DNA of 64,000 nucleotides from an uncultured Alistipes sp. (GCF_910580175.1 NZ_CAJTXD010000003.1:62001-126000), one strand, 5' to 3'; counted from the stretch's first letter, positions 54,879 through 63,240 are shown. Made by a program: numbers and translations. Notes: generated by a model from the letters alone, not told the origin.

Positions 54879-55154
54879 GCACTGCTAACATATTCTTTCC
54901 GCCCGCAAAAAAGCGGAGACGGAAGAATAGGTGCACGAGAAAGCATTGAAATACTGCTATTTAGCCGAATTCCGAACCCATCGTTCCGAATTCGGGTTTG
55001 CGTATGGAACCCCATGCCGGAAACCGGCTTCGGGCTGCAAATTCACAATGCAGACGGATGGAAACAAAGAAAAAACGATTGTTTTTATAATTTTTAGGAC
55101 AAGAACAGAAAAGCACATAAGATCAACCAATCAAATCAATTATCAAACACCACT
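54879..55154. other. Long leader region of the exbB operon
   Basis: No gene recognised. An 8-bp inverted repeat CCGAATTC/GAATTCGG flanks 54965-54998 and a T-rich stretch precedes exbB. It probably is untranslated leader. Confidence 0.45.
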
Positions 55155-55949
55155 ATGAAAAAACTTTTTTTGATTCTGTCGGTAGCCCTCTTCGCCATGG
55201 GCACCGTGAGCGCTTTCGCCCAGGAGCCGGAAGCCGCTGCTGCCGTTGAGGAGACGACCGCCGTTGCCGAAGCCACGGCAGCCGAAACCGCTGTCGCCGA
55301 GACCGAAATCGCAGGCGAGAGCATGCACCATGTGCTGATGCAGAAGTTCCTCGAAGGCGGTTGGGGCTGGATGCTTCCCGTGTTGCTCTGCTTGGTCATC
55401 GGTCTGGCCGTAGCCATCGAGCGCATCCTCTATCTGTCGCTCTCGACGATCAACTCGAAGAAACTCATCGACGCCGTGGAGAAGGCGCTCTACACCGGTG
55501 GCATCGACGCTGCCAAGGACGTATGCCGCGACACCCGCGGCCCGATCGCCTCGATCTACTACCAGGGTCTGGATCGCTATGAGCAGGGTCTGGACGCCGT
55601 AGAGAAGGCCGTCGTTTCCTACGGTTCGGTGCAGACCGGCCAGATGGAGTCGGGTCTTTCGTGGATCGGTCTGTTCATCGCCCTCGCGCCGATGCTGGGC
55701 TTCATGGGTACCGTCGTAGGTATGATCGGCGCGTTCGACGCCATCCAGGCTGCCGGCGACATCAGCCCGACGCTGGTTGCAGGCGGTATCAAGGTCGCTC
55801 TGTTGACGACCCTCATGGGTCTTATCGCTGCGGTTATTCTTCAGTTGTTCTACAACTATATCGTTTCGAAGATCGACTCGCTCGTGAACGATATGGAGGA
55901 TTCGTCGATCACGCTGATGGACATCCTGACGGCTTACAACAAGAAATAA
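55155..55949 (+). CDS. exbB: ExbB/TolQ/MotA family proton channel
   Basis: ExbB forms the inner-membrane proton channel that powers TonB. The 264 residues begin with a signal-like segment (MKKLFLILSVALFAMGTVSAFAQ) and an Ala/Glu-rich stretch, as in longer Bacteroidetes ExbB proteins, then three membrane helices: GWGWMLPVLLCLVIGLAVAIERI, LFIALAPMLGFMGTVVGMIGAFDAI and VALLTTLMGLIAAVILQLFYNYIV. The polar residues near the Gly-rich motif fit the channel helix. It is the first gene of a four-gene operon; no tonB is in the window. Confidence 0.94.
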   Translation: MKKLFLILSVALFAMGTVSAFAQEPEAAAAVEETTAVAEATAAETAVAETEIAGESMHHVLMQKFLEGGWGWMLPVLLCLVIGLAVAIERILYLSLSTINSKKLIDAVEKALYTGGIDAAKDVCRDTRGPIASIYYQGLDRYEQGLDAVEKAVVSYGSVQTGQMESGLSWIGLFIALAPMLGFMGTVVGMIGAFDAIQAAGDISPTLVAGGIKVALLTTLMGLIAAVILQLFYNYIVSKIDSLVNDMEDSSITLMDILTAYNKK

Positions 55950-55978
55950 TCACAGTTAACGATTAGTCACAAGCAATC

Positions 55979-56398
55979 ATGAAAAAGATTCTTAACATAT
56001 TGCTGGGCATTCTGATGGCTGTTACCGCGGTTCTTCTGATCTACGCGATAGCCTCGGGCGGCTCGGACGCTGCGATCGGTGCGAACCTGATCTGGGGATA
56101 CTTCCTCTTCGTGTTCGCCATCGCCGCTGCGATCTTCTGCGCCATCTTCGGAATGATTCAGAACCCGGCAGGCATCAAGGGAACCATCATCTCCCTGGCG
56201 TTGATCCTGATCGTCGTGGGCGTGTCGTACTTCTATTCGGCCAGCCACACGGTCAACATCATCGACTTGCAGAACAACGGGTTCTTCGGCCACGGCGAAA
56301 CCGTGATTACCGAAACGAGCATCCTGGTGACCTACGTCGCTTTCGTCGCCGCATTCGTGACGGCCATCGCGACGGAGATCTGGGGCGCATTCAAATAA
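55979..56398 (+). CDS. Small polytopic membrane protein of the exbB operon
   Basis: The 139-residue protein has about four hydrophobic helices: ILLGILMAVTAVLLIYAIAS, GYFLFVFAIAAAIFCAIFGMI, IISLALILIVVGVSYFYSA and LVTYVAFVAAFVTAIATEIWG. I recognise no named family, but small membrane proteins at this position between exbB and exbD occur in Bacteroidales. Location 29 bases after exbB and 12 before exbD suggests an accessory part of the energy-transducing complex. Confidence 0.8.
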   Translation: MKKILNILLGILMAVTAVLLIYAIASGGSDAAIGANLIWGYFLFVFAIAAAIFCAIFGMIQNPAGIKGTIISLALILIVVGVSYFYSASHTVNIIDLQNNGFFGHGETVITETSILVTYVAFVAAFVTAIATEIWGAFK

Positions 56399-56410
56399 CG
56401 GAACGAACAA

Positions 56411-57016
56411 ATGGCAACGGATAAAAGAAAAGTACAGGAAATCAACGCCGGTTCGATGGCCGACATCGCTTTCCTGCTGCTGATTTTCTTCCTGGTGGCC
56501 ACTACCATGAACACCGACACGGGTCTGGCGCGCATGCTCCCGCCGATTCCTCCCGAAGATCAGAAACAGGAGGAAATCAAGGTCAAGGAGCGCAACCTTT
56601 TCCTGGTGCTCATCAACGGTAGCGGTCAGATCATGGCAGGACAACCCGGCAAGCAGGAGTTCATCGAATTGCGCGACCTGAAGGAGAAGACGAAGGAATT
56701 CGTCCTCAATCCGCTGGACGATGCCGATCTTCCGGAAAAAGAGGAGAAGGAATTCGATCTTCCCGATGGCAGCAAGTGGGTCTATCCCGTCAGCTCGGGC
56801 GTCGTTTCGCTGCAAACCACCCGCGATACGGGCTACCAGCCCTACATCATGGTGCAGAACGAGTTGACGCGTGCCTTCAACGAGATCCGCGACGAGTTGG
56901 CCGTACGCAAGTTCGGCGACAAGCTGGCGGCGCTCAACGAAGAACAGCGCAACGTAATTACCAAGGCTGTGCCTCTGAAGATTTCCGAGGCTGAGCCGCG
57001 TACCATTAAGAAGTAA
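56411..57016 (+). CDS. exbD: ExbD/TolR family protein, first copy
   Basis: The 201-residue protein has the single N-terminal membrane helix of ExbD with the essential Asp: INAGSMADIAFLLLIFFLVATTMN, then a periplasmic domain with an acidic insert (DDADLPEKEEKEFDLPDGSK) and a C-terminal KPFGDKLAALNEEQRN-like segment. ExbD couples proton flow through ExbB to TonB. It is followed 4 bases later by a second exbD-like gene, a pairing common in Bacteroidetes. Confidence 0.92.
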   Translation: MATDKRKVQEINAGSMADIAFLLLIFFLVATTMNTDTGLARMLPPIPPEDQKQEEIKVKERNLFLVLINGSGQIMAGQPGKQEFIELRDLKEKTKEFVLNPLDDADLPEKEEKEFDLPDGSKWVYPVSSGVVSLQTTRDTGYQPYIMVQNELTRAFNEIRDELAVRKFGDKLAALNEEQRNVITKAVPLKISEAEPRTIKK

Positions 57017-57020
57017 GATT

Positions 57021-57491
57021 ATGGCAGTAATGAAAAAGAAGGGCAACAAAAGTTTGCCCCCCATTTCGACAGCGTCGCTCCCCGACGTGATCTTCATGAT
57101 CCTCTTCTTCTTCATGGTCTCTACGACCATGCGCGACCAAGAGTTGCTGGTACGCTACAAGCTGCCGGAAGCTACCGAGGTGCAGAAGCTCGAAAAGAAG
57201 TCGCTCGTGAGCTACATCCACATCGGACAGCCGTCGCTGGCCATGCAGGCCAAATTCGGCACGGCGCCGCGTATCCAGCTCAACGACTCCTACAAGACGA
57301 CCAAAGATATCCTGGATTTCGTAGCTGCCGAGCGCGACAAACTCAGCGAAGCCGACCGTGCTTCGATGACCGTATGTCTGAAAGCCGACGGCTCGACCAA
57401 GATGGGTATCGTCACGGACGTGAAGCAGGAACTTCGCCGGGCCAATGCCTTGAAAATCTCCTATGCGGCATCCAAGTCGCTGGGATACTAA
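57021..57491 (+). CDS. exbD: ExbD/TolR family protein, second copy
   Basis: The 156-residue protein has the ExbD membrane helix with the conserved Asp (TASLPDVIFMILFFFMVSTTMRD) and a periplasmic domain ending MTVCLKADGSTKMGIVTDVKQELRRANALKISYAASK, which fits the ExbD fold. It is shorter and more typical than the first copy; the two may form heteromeric ExbD pairs. It is the last gene of the operon, with a terminator 28 bases after its stop. Confidence 0.92.
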   Translation: MAVMKKKGNKSLPPISTASLPDVIFMILFFFMVSTTMRDQELLVRYKLPEATEVQKLEKKSLVSYIHIGQPSLAMQAKFGTAPRIQLNDSYKTTKDILDFVAAERDKLSEADRASMTVCLKADGSTKMGIVTDVKQELRRANALKISYAASKSLGY

Positions 57492-57518
57492 ACGGGCATT
57501 CCCACTCTGATTCAAAGA

Positions 57519-57552
57519 CAACGGGCCTTCATTGAAGACCCGTTGTTTTTTA
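57519..57552 (+). terminator. Terminator of the exbB operon
   Basis: CAACGGG/CCCGTTG stem with a 13-base loop (57519-57545) followed by TTTTTT. Confidence 0.85.
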
Positions 57553-57559
57553 ATCCAAG

Positions 57560-57572
57560 ATAAAAGCAACTC
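57560..57572. repeat. Left terminal inverted repeat of cassette copy 2
   Basis: ATAAAAGCAACTC; 12 of 13 bases match the reverse complement of 58098-58110, and it resembles the copy 1 end (ATAAAAACAGCTC). Confidence 0.75.
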
Positions 57573-58097
57573 TCTTCTTATCCGGAATGGCCGGGATCAA
57601 GGTTCCGGCCAGTGTGGTATGCAGATTCAGCAATCCACTGGTAATATAAGGCGCAAAAAAGAAGTTGATACAAAAGTTCAGCACAGAAATTCGGTGCGGA
57701 CGGTTCATTCGGTATCGACGATTCGGTGCAAGAACGTTTCATGCGCAAATAATTCAACGCTGAAACCTTAATGCAAAGATTCCGTGCAAAAACTTTTGCT
57801 TCTTGTTTTGCGGTGTTGCCAGTTGTCCATCCCAGTCTGTTCCGAAGTTACCTCAAAAATTCCTTCGGACCATTCATTCCAGCGATTGCTTCTTTTACCT
57901 GCCGCGGGCTGGCGCAACGAGACGTCGGGAGACTTGACGGGCGCCGGCACGCGCGGCCTCTACTGGGCATCTTCGTCCTATGCTGCCGGCAACATCAACG
58001 CGGCCTTTTTGGACTTCACGTCGGGCAACGTGAACCCGCTGAACAACGGGAACCGGGCCAGTGCCTTATCCGTGCGCTGCGTCCAAGCATCTGCAAG

Positions 58098-58110
58098 GAG
58101 TTGTTTTTAT
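58098..58110. repeat. Right terminal inverted repeat of cassette copy 2
   Basis: GAGTTGTTTTTAT; 4 bases from the rnhB stop codon. Confidence 0.75.
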
Positions 58111-58114
58111 CTTT

Positions 58115-58717
58115 TTATACGAAAGGGAGTTCCAGTTGGTCGATTTCGTGGTTGAACGTCAGGCGATGATGCGGCGTCAGGCCATGTTCTCGAATCGCCA
58201 GACGGTGTTCTCGCGTCGGATAGCCCTTGTTCTTCCGCCAGCCGTATTCCGGATATTCCTCTGCCAGGCGGCACATGTATTCGTCCCGATGGGTCTTCGC
58301 AAGTACCGAGGCAGCTGCGATGTCCGCATACTTGCCGTCGCCTTTCACGACACACGCATAGGGAAGCGTCAGTTGCGTGCGAAAACGGTTGCCGTCGATT
58401 GCCAAAAAACCCGGTTGCGGCTCCAGACGCGCCGCGGCCAGCGACATGCCCTCGAACGATGCGTTCAGGATGTTGATTTCGTCGATTCGCGCCGGCGCCA
58501 CGGCTTCCACGGCCCAGGCCACCGCTTCGCGTTCGATAACCTCCCGCAGCCGGTCGCGGTTGCGCGGGGTCATCTGCTTCGAGTCGTTGAGCAGCGGATC
58601 GTGAAAATCCGGCGGCAGCATCACAGCCGCCGCGAACACCGGGCCGGCCAGGCAGCCCCGTCCCGCCTCGTCGCACCCGGCTTCCGGAAATTCATATTGA
58701 AAACACAATTCCAACAT
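58115..58717 (-). CDS. rnhB: Ribonuclease HII
   Basis: RnhB cuts the RNA strand of RNA-DNA hybrids and single ribonucleotides in DNA. The 200-residue protein shows the catalytic acidic residues in GCDEAGRGCLAGP, LLNDSKQMTPRNRDRL, AIDGN and KYADIAAASVLAKTHRDEYM, with the late Asp region. I use ATG 58717 (MLELCFQYEF). The longer frame to 58867 adds 50 residues that do not look conserved. Cassette copy 2 abuts its 3' end. Confidence 0.94.
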   Translation of the reverse strand: MLELCFQYEFPEAGCDEAGRGCLAGPVFAAAVMLPPDFHDPLLNDSKQMTPRNRDRLREVIEREAVAWAVEAVAPARIDEINILNASFEGMSLAAARLEPQPGFLAIDGNRFRTQLTLPYACVVKGDGKYADIAAASVLAKTHRDEYMCRLAEEYPEYGWRKNKGYPTREHRLAIREHGLTPHHRLTFNHEIDQLELPFV

Positions 58718-58924
58718 CGCGCATATCGCATCCGCCGCCGACACTTCCCTGTTCGAAGCGGCAGGCGGCTCCCAGTCCGGCGCCAGCAACCGGCAGAGGC
58801 ACATCCTGTACCCGGCAGCGGGGACCATACATGCGGAACGCCCGGATAGAGGAACCCGCCGCTCCACACATCGTTACTTTTCACAAAGTTACGAATAAAC
58901 TACGGCCTTCCGGCTTTTTTTCGT

Positions 58925-58932
58925 TATTTTTG
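58925..58932 (+). promoter_or_regulatory. -7 box of the 58953 membrane-protein gene
   Basis: TATTTTTG at 58925-58932, 20 bases before the ATG; the -33 element is unclear. Confidence 0.4.
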
Positions 58933-58952
58933 TCCTGCGAATAATTTGTACC

Positions 58953-59942
58953 ATGAAATTCGACATCGCCCAACAGCCTTTCGTTCCGGCCTTTCTGACA
59001 TTGGCCGTTCTGGTCGTCGTCGCCCTGCTCCGCAGCACTATTCCCGCTGCCGCGCTTCCGGTCGACGACGCGCTTCCGACATGGTTGCCCGCAGAAACAC
59101 TCCTCAAGTTCCAAACCGCTTTTCCGCGTTGGGCCACAACTATCTGCGGATTGTCGTTGTTAATCACGGGCATCCGCACCGGTCACTTCGCCGTCCGTTA
59201 CAATCTCTATTCCGTCAACACCTGCATCGCCATTCCGTTTTACGGCATCGTCGCCTGCGGCGCCATAGCCAGCACCGTCGATCTGACCGCTTGCCTCTGT
59301 TCGCTGCTGCTGGCTTTTTCGATCAGCAATTTTTGCCGGGCATTCACGCCCAATTATGCGTTCAACATCCTTTTCCGAGCCTCGCTCTACCTGGGTGCAG
59401 CAGTCATCCTCATTCCGCAGACCGCCCCGCTGTTATTGCTGTTGCCGCTGGCCGTCGTCCATTTCCACCGCACCGTACGCGAAACGATCGTCGCCCTGGC
59501 CGGCTTGTTGCTCGCACCATTAACGCTCTGTTACATCAACTGGGGAATGGGCGCCCCTTTCCACGCACCGCTGCTCGCCTTAGGCAAGCAACTGACCGGC
59601 AGCGGCCCGTTCTTCGCTCTCATCGACGAAATTCCGCTGCCGACCCGTTTTTTGCTCGGTGCGTTGCTTGTGTGTCTGTTGTTCGGATTCTACTTCCTCT
59701 TTTCGAGCCGTCTGGCCGTCAATTCCAAACCTCGGGTAATCTTGTATTATAATATGGAAGCCTTGCTGTTGTCAGCAGCGGTACTTTGCCTACCCGGGGC
59801 ATCATTGCCATTATTCTCCCTGACGGCCGTCCCGGCGGCTGTACTGCTGCCCCTTTTCTTCGTCCGTGCCTACTCTTCAGCGGGTCGGGCGATCTACGCC
59901 ATCCTCCTGGCGGGAGTTTTGCTCAACATACTTTTTAAATAA
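58953..59942 (+). CDS. Polytopic membrane protein of unknown function
   Basis: The 329-residue protein is mostly hydrophobic with about nine or ten predicted helices (for example FLTLAVLVVVALL, TCIAIPFYGIVACGAIAS, LPLAVVHFH, FLLGALLVCLLFGFYFLF, AVLLPLFFVRAY). It resembles the Bacteroidetes-specific multi-helix family annotated as DUF6427-like, with no known role. It is transcribed alone, divergent from rnhB. Confidence 0.7.
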   Translation: MKFDIAQQPFVPAFLTLAVLVVVALLRSTIPAAALPVDDALPTWLPAETLLKFQTAFPRWATTICGLSLLITGIRTGHFAVRYNLYSVNTCIAIPFYGIVACGAIASTVDLTACLCSLLLAFSISNFCRAFTPNYAFNILFRASLYLGAAVILIPQTAPLLLLLPLAVVHFHRTVRETIVALAGLLLAPLTLCYINWGMGAPFHAPLLALGKQLTGSGPFFALIDEIPLPTRFLLGALLVCLLFGFYFLFSSRLAVNSKPRVILYYNMEALLLSAAVLCLPGASLPLFSLTAVPAAVLLPLFFVRAYSSAGRAIYAILLAGVLLNILFK

Positions 59943-60036
59943 TATATTTAGACCTAATCGTGATACGTTACGGCTGAATGTGCATTCCCACACCCCTATT
60001 TACTATTTTACATTTTATGAATTAAAGTTTAGATTG

Positions 60037-60044
60037 TATATTTG
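60037..60044 (+). promoter_or_regulatory. -7 box of the 60105 AraC gene
   Basis: TATATTTG at 60037-60044 in an AT-rich spacer, 60 bases before the ATG. The -33 element is poor (TTTT at 60013-60016). Confidence 0.4.
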
Positions 60045-60104
60045 AGGATGAACAAGAGTGACGCAACCATTGTTCGCAGTAATTAAAAATTAACAATCTA
60101 CACC

Positions 60105-61019
60105 ATGAAGAATTCAATGAATTCGTCGGCTCAGCAACCGATGATCGTGAAGTATGTAGAAACGCTTCACACCGGTATCCAGTCACAATCTCTTTCCCGC
60201 TACGCCATCGGTTACATTTTGCGCGGTACGATGTACGTTTACGACGGAGACAAACGCCGCAAGTTCACTCGCGGCGACATCTTCTACCTCGGCATCGGAC
60301 ACCATTACATTGAACACTTCCCCGAAAACGGACAACCGTTCGAGCAGATTCTCGTCTACTACACCCCGTCGGATCTTCAGCGCATCCTGCTGCATCTGAA
60401 CATTACCTACGGGCTGAATATCTCCAATTCGCATTCGTGCGAGAACTGCAACAACCGCATGCACGTGGTCATGCCTGCATGGAGTGCTGTCCGCAACTTT
60501 TTCTCCAACATCAACAGCTACCTGCGCGACGAAGATTTCCACCACGACGAAACGGCCGAGAACATCAAGATGACCGAACTCATCTACCTGATCGCCTCGC
60601 ACGAAGACTGCTGCATCAAAAGCAAGCTGCTGAGCAACGTCGATGCCGCCAAGGAGAACTTCGAGCAGATCGTCTACGACCACATTTTCAAGGATATATC
60701 CATCGAGGAGCTGTCGCGGCTAACCAACCGTTCGCTCACATCGTTCAAGAAGGAGTTCCGGCGTCATTTCCAGATGCCGCCCCACAAGTGGTACATCCGC
60801 CAACGTCTCATGCACTCGCGGTTGCTGCTGATTTCGACTTCGAAGTCGGTTTCCGAAATCGGCAACGAATGCACGTTCCCCAACACGTCGCATTTCATCA
60901 AGTTGTTCAAGAAAGAGTACCAGATGACGCCCGCAACCTATCGCAACCGGCACCTCAACACGCTTTCCGTGCCACAGGAGACCGCACAAGAAAACGAAGC
61001 CATGCGGGAAGCCCTTTAA
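60105..61019 (+). CDS. AraC family transcriptional regulator
   Basis: The 304-residue protein has an N-terminal cupin-like domain (LRGTMYVYDGDKRRKFTRGDIFYL, about 35-65), a linker with a Cys pair (SCENCNN), and a C-terminal AraC HTH domain: ISIEELSRLTNRSLTSFKKEFRRHF and KSVSEIGNECTFPNTSHFIKLFKKEYQMTPATYR. The ligand and targets are unknown. It is transcribed alone; a short possible RNA gene follows it. Confidence 0.93.
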   Translation: MKNSMNSSAQQPMIVKYVETLHTGIQSQSLSRYAIGYILRGTMYVYDGDKRRKFTRGDIFYLGIGHHYIEHFPENGQPFEQILVYYTPSDLQRILLHLNITYGLNISNSHSCENCNNRMHVVMPAWSAVRNFFSNINSYLRDEDFHHDETAENIKMTELIYLIASHEDCCIKSKLLSNVDAAKENFEQIVYDHIFKDISIEELSRLTNRSLTSFKKEFRRHFQMPPHKWYIRQRLMHSRLLLISTSKSVSEIGNECTFPNTSHFIKLFKKEYQMTPATYRNRHLNTLSVPQETAQENEAMREAL

Positions 61020-61111
61020 TGAAAAACTTATGAATTGCGCTATAATTAAAAAATTTTAATTATAAATTATCGAAAAATATCGGATTTAAGCAAGAAAAAC
61101 AGCTTCGAGAT

Positions 61112-61142
61112 TTTGTTTTTCCTAAAAATCCGTTTATCTTTG
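61112..61142 (+). promoter_or_regulatory. Strong promoter in the spacer before lipA
   Basis: TTTG (61112-61115), 19-base spacer, TATCTTTG (61135-61142), a full match to the -33/-7 pattern. No start codon follows before the terminator at 61196. Confidence 0.65.
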
Positions 61143-61148
61143 TAATAC

Positions 61149-61232
61149 AAAACGTGGGGTTCCCCCACACTCATTAACCTAACTAACCTAACCAGAGAAT
61201 CCCGGAGCCGCTCGGCTCCGGGATTCTTCTTT
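61149..61232 (+). ncRNA. Candidate small RNA, about 80 nt
   Basis: The full-match promoter at 61112-61142 is followed by a short unit with a GTGGGG/CCCCAC hairpin (61155-61168), an unstructured CATTAACCTAACTAACC stretch, and a strong terminator at 61196-61232. No reading frame of length fits between them, so a small RNA is the simplest reading. Expression is not shown. Confidence 0.4.
61196..61232 (+). terminator. Terminator of the candidate small RNA
   Basis: AGAATCCCGGAGCC/GGCTCCGGGATTCT, a 14-bp perfect stem with a 4-base loop, followed by TCTTTG. Confidence 0.75.
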
Positions 61233-61444
61233 GCACCCTACGCTCTCCTGCAACGCCGAGAAAACGACGCATCCCCTTTCAATCCCGATGCACGCTTTCA
61301 CGTCCCGATACTCCCCCATCCCGTCGCAGACAGAAAGCCTCGCGACCGGTTTCCGATAAGGATCGTAATAATAATGCACGCCGAACCTCCAAAATGTCAA
61401 TTATTTTTCGTAGATTTGCGTCAATTGGAAAATTAAGAACTTAA
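61233..61444. other. Spacer upstream of lipA
   Basis: No convincing gene. A -7-like box TAGATTTG lies at 61411-61418, 26 bases before the lipA ATG, and is the likely lipA promoter. Confidence 0.45.
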
Positions 61445-62332
61445 ATGCCTCAGTTTTATGACAAGGTAGACGTACTGAAAAAACCCGGATGGCTCAAAAT
61501 CCGCCTGCACCGCACGGCCGACTATGCCGAGGTGCGGCATCTCGTCGAAAAGCACCGGCTGCATACCATTTGCAGCAGCGGCCGTTGTCCCAACCAGGCC
61601 GAGTGCTGGAGCCGCAGAACCGCCACGTTCATGATTCTGGGCGAAGTATGTACCCGCGGCTGTCGTTTCTGCGCCACGCAGACCGGACGGCCCCTTGTTC
61701 CCGATGCCGACGAACCCCGCCGGGTCGCCGAGAGCGTCGCCTTGATGAAACTCAGGTACGCCGTCGTCACTTCCGTGACGCGCGACGACCTTGCCGACGG
61801 CGGAGCCGCCCACTGGGCCGCCACCGTGGAAGCGATCCGCGCGCAGAATCCCGACACGGCGATCGAGCTTCTTATTCCCGATTTCGACGCAAAGCCCGAA
61901 CTGTTGGATCGGGTCGTCGCGTCCAGACCCGATGTCATCGGGCACAACATCGAGACCGTCGAACGACTGACCCCCGACGTGCGCTCCAGGGCAACTTATC
62001 GCACCAGCCTGGCGACGCTGCGTCATTTGAGCGATCGCGGCGCGACCGTCAAAAGCGGGTTGATGGTCGGCCTGGGCGAGACCGATGACGAAGTCCTGCA
62101 AACCCTCCGCGACCTGCGCGACGCAGGCGTAAGGATCGTGACGCTCGGCCAATACCTTCGGCCCACTTTGGAGCACTACCCCGTTGCGGCGTATGTAACT
62201 CCCGAGAAATTCGAATGGTACCGGGAGCAGGCGATGGAGATGGGATTCGATTATTGCGCCAGCGCACCCCTCGTACGGTCATCTTACATGGCCGAGGAGG
62301 CGCTCCGCAAAGCGAAAGGTTTGCAGCGATGA
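61445..62332 (+). CDS. lipA: Lipoyl synthase
   Basis: LipA is a radical SAM enzyme that inserts two sulfurs into protein-bound octanoyl groups. The 295 residues show the auxiliary cluster ligands CSSGRCPNQAEC (three Cys), the radical SAM cluster CTRGCRFC, AVVTSVTRDDLADGGA, HNIETVERLTPDVR and the C-terminal SSYMAEEAL with the conserved Ser. Length is standard. The stop overlaps the lipB start by 4 bases (ATGA). Confidence 0.96.
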   Translation: MPQFYDKVDVLKKPGWLKIRLHRTADYAEVRHLVEKHRLHTICSSGRCPNQAECWSRRTATFMILGEVCTRGCRFCATQTGRPLVPDADEPRRVAESVALMKLRYAVVTSVTRDDLADGGAAHWAATVEAIRAQNPDTAIELLIPDFDAKPELLDRVVASRPDVIGHNIETVERLTPDVRSRATYRTSLATLRHLSDRGATVKSGLMVGLGETDDEVLQTLRDLRDAGVRIVTLGQYLRPTLEHYPVAAYVTPEKFEWYREQAMEMGFDYCASAPLVRSSYMAEEALRKAKGLQR

Positions 62333-63240
62333 TGAGAGTCCGCCGCCGCGACCTCGGAACGATGGATTATGCAAGCTGCTGGGAGTTGCAGCGGTCGCTT
62401 TTCGAGGAACTGCTCGCGGAGAAAAACCGGCGGCGCAGGGACGGCAAAGCCGGCAATGCAGCCAACAATATGGTCAGCAATGCGGCTGACGAGACAGCCA
62501 ATGGGGTTGCCAATAATACGACCGGCTATGCAACCAACAATACGGTCGAGAACAGAATAAAAAGCGCTACGGATCACGGGAACGAGTGCCCGGAAGCGGA
62601 CGCACAGAATAGGGCGGGTACAATTCTGCTGGTGGAGCATCCGCCGGTCTACACGCTCGGGAAAAGCGGCCATGCCGCCAACCTGCTGGTCGACGACACC
62701 GCGCTGAAGCGGCTCGGAGCCGAGTTCTTCCGCATCGACCGGGGCGGCGACATCACGTTCCACGGGCCGGGGCAGACGGTTTGCTACCCCATTCTCGACC
62801 TCGAAAAGCTCGGGATCGGCCTGCGGGAGTACATCGACTCGCTCGAAGAAGCAGTCATCCGCACGGTCGCGGAGTACGGAATCGCCGCAGGACGCATCGC
62901 AGGCGCTTCGGGCGTCTGGATCGGACCGGGAGTGGACAGGCCGGAAGCGAACGACCTCGGGTTGGCCGGGCCGGGGGCGATGCCGGCAACACGAGGAGGC
63001 GCACCTCGCAAGATATGCGCCATCGGGGTGCGTTCGTCGCGTTTCGTGACCATGCACGGTTTCGCACTGAACGTCTCCACCGATCTGGAATGGTTCTCGC
63101 ATATCAACCCGTGCGGGTTCGTCGACCGGGGTGCGACCTCGATCGAGCGGGAGACTGGACGCAAGATCGCCATCGGCGAAGTGAACGATTCGCTCGTCGA
63201 AAATTTGGGTAAGATATTAAATGTTAAAATATATAAATAA
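62329..63240 (+). CDS. lipB: Octanoyltransferase LipB with internal insertions
   Basis: LipB transfers octanoate from acyl carrier protein to lipoyl domains. The core motifs are present: VEHPPVYTLGKSG, RGGDITFHGPGQTVCYPI, KICAIGVRSSRFVTMHGFALNV (Lys) and the catalytic Cys in INPCGFVDRG. The 303 residues exceed the usual length by about 75. An Asn/Ala-rich segment (about 35-100, GNAANNMVSNAADETANGVANN) separates the first helix from the core, and a Gly/Pro-rich insert lies between GVWIG and RKICAIG. The start at 62329 overlaps lipA. Confidence 0.92.
   Translation: MMRVRRRDLGTMDYASCWELQRSLFEELLAEKNRRRRDGKAGNAANNMVSNAADETANGVANNTTGYATNNTVENRIKSATDHGNECPEADAQNRAGTILLVEHPPVYTLGKSGHAANLLVDDTALKRLGAEFFRIDRGGDITFHGPGQTVCYPILDLEKLGIGLREYIDSLEEAVIRTVAEYGIAAGRIAGASGVWIGPGVDRPEANDLGLAGPGAMPATRGGAPRKICAIGVRSSRFVTMHGFALNVSTDLEWFSHINPCGFVDRGATSIERETGRKIAIGEVNDSLVENLGKILNVKIYK

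Larger units (their letters stand above)
57560..58110 (+). mobile_element. FISUMP-like orphan cassette, copy 2 (with terminal inverted repeats)
   Basis: A 551-base unit bounded by ATAAAAGCAACTC (57560-57572) and GAGTTGTTTTTAT (58098-58110), inverted with one mismatch. It shares with copy 1 a 30-base block (57623-57652, one mismatch), a 28-base block (57816-57843) and the same 70-codon module (57883-58092: HSFQRLL, GDLTGAGT, SSSYAAGNINA, VNPL, LSVRCVQAS). About 160 unrelated bases separate the first two blocks. Compared with copy 1 it has a one-base deletion before the module (between 57846 and 57865), so the upstream frame is shifted and no proper gene exists. It sits between the exbB operon terminator and rnhB, convergent genes. 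Confidence 0.6.

Noticed and set aside
57771..58169. 132-codon frame over cassette copy 2
   Set aside because: It reads the FISUMP-like module in the wrong frame and runs past the cassette into rnhB antisense.
61188..61400. Minus-strand 70-codon frame before lipA
   Set aside because: It would run through the terminator hairpin at 61196-61232 and has no promoter or known motif, so I do not call it a gene.
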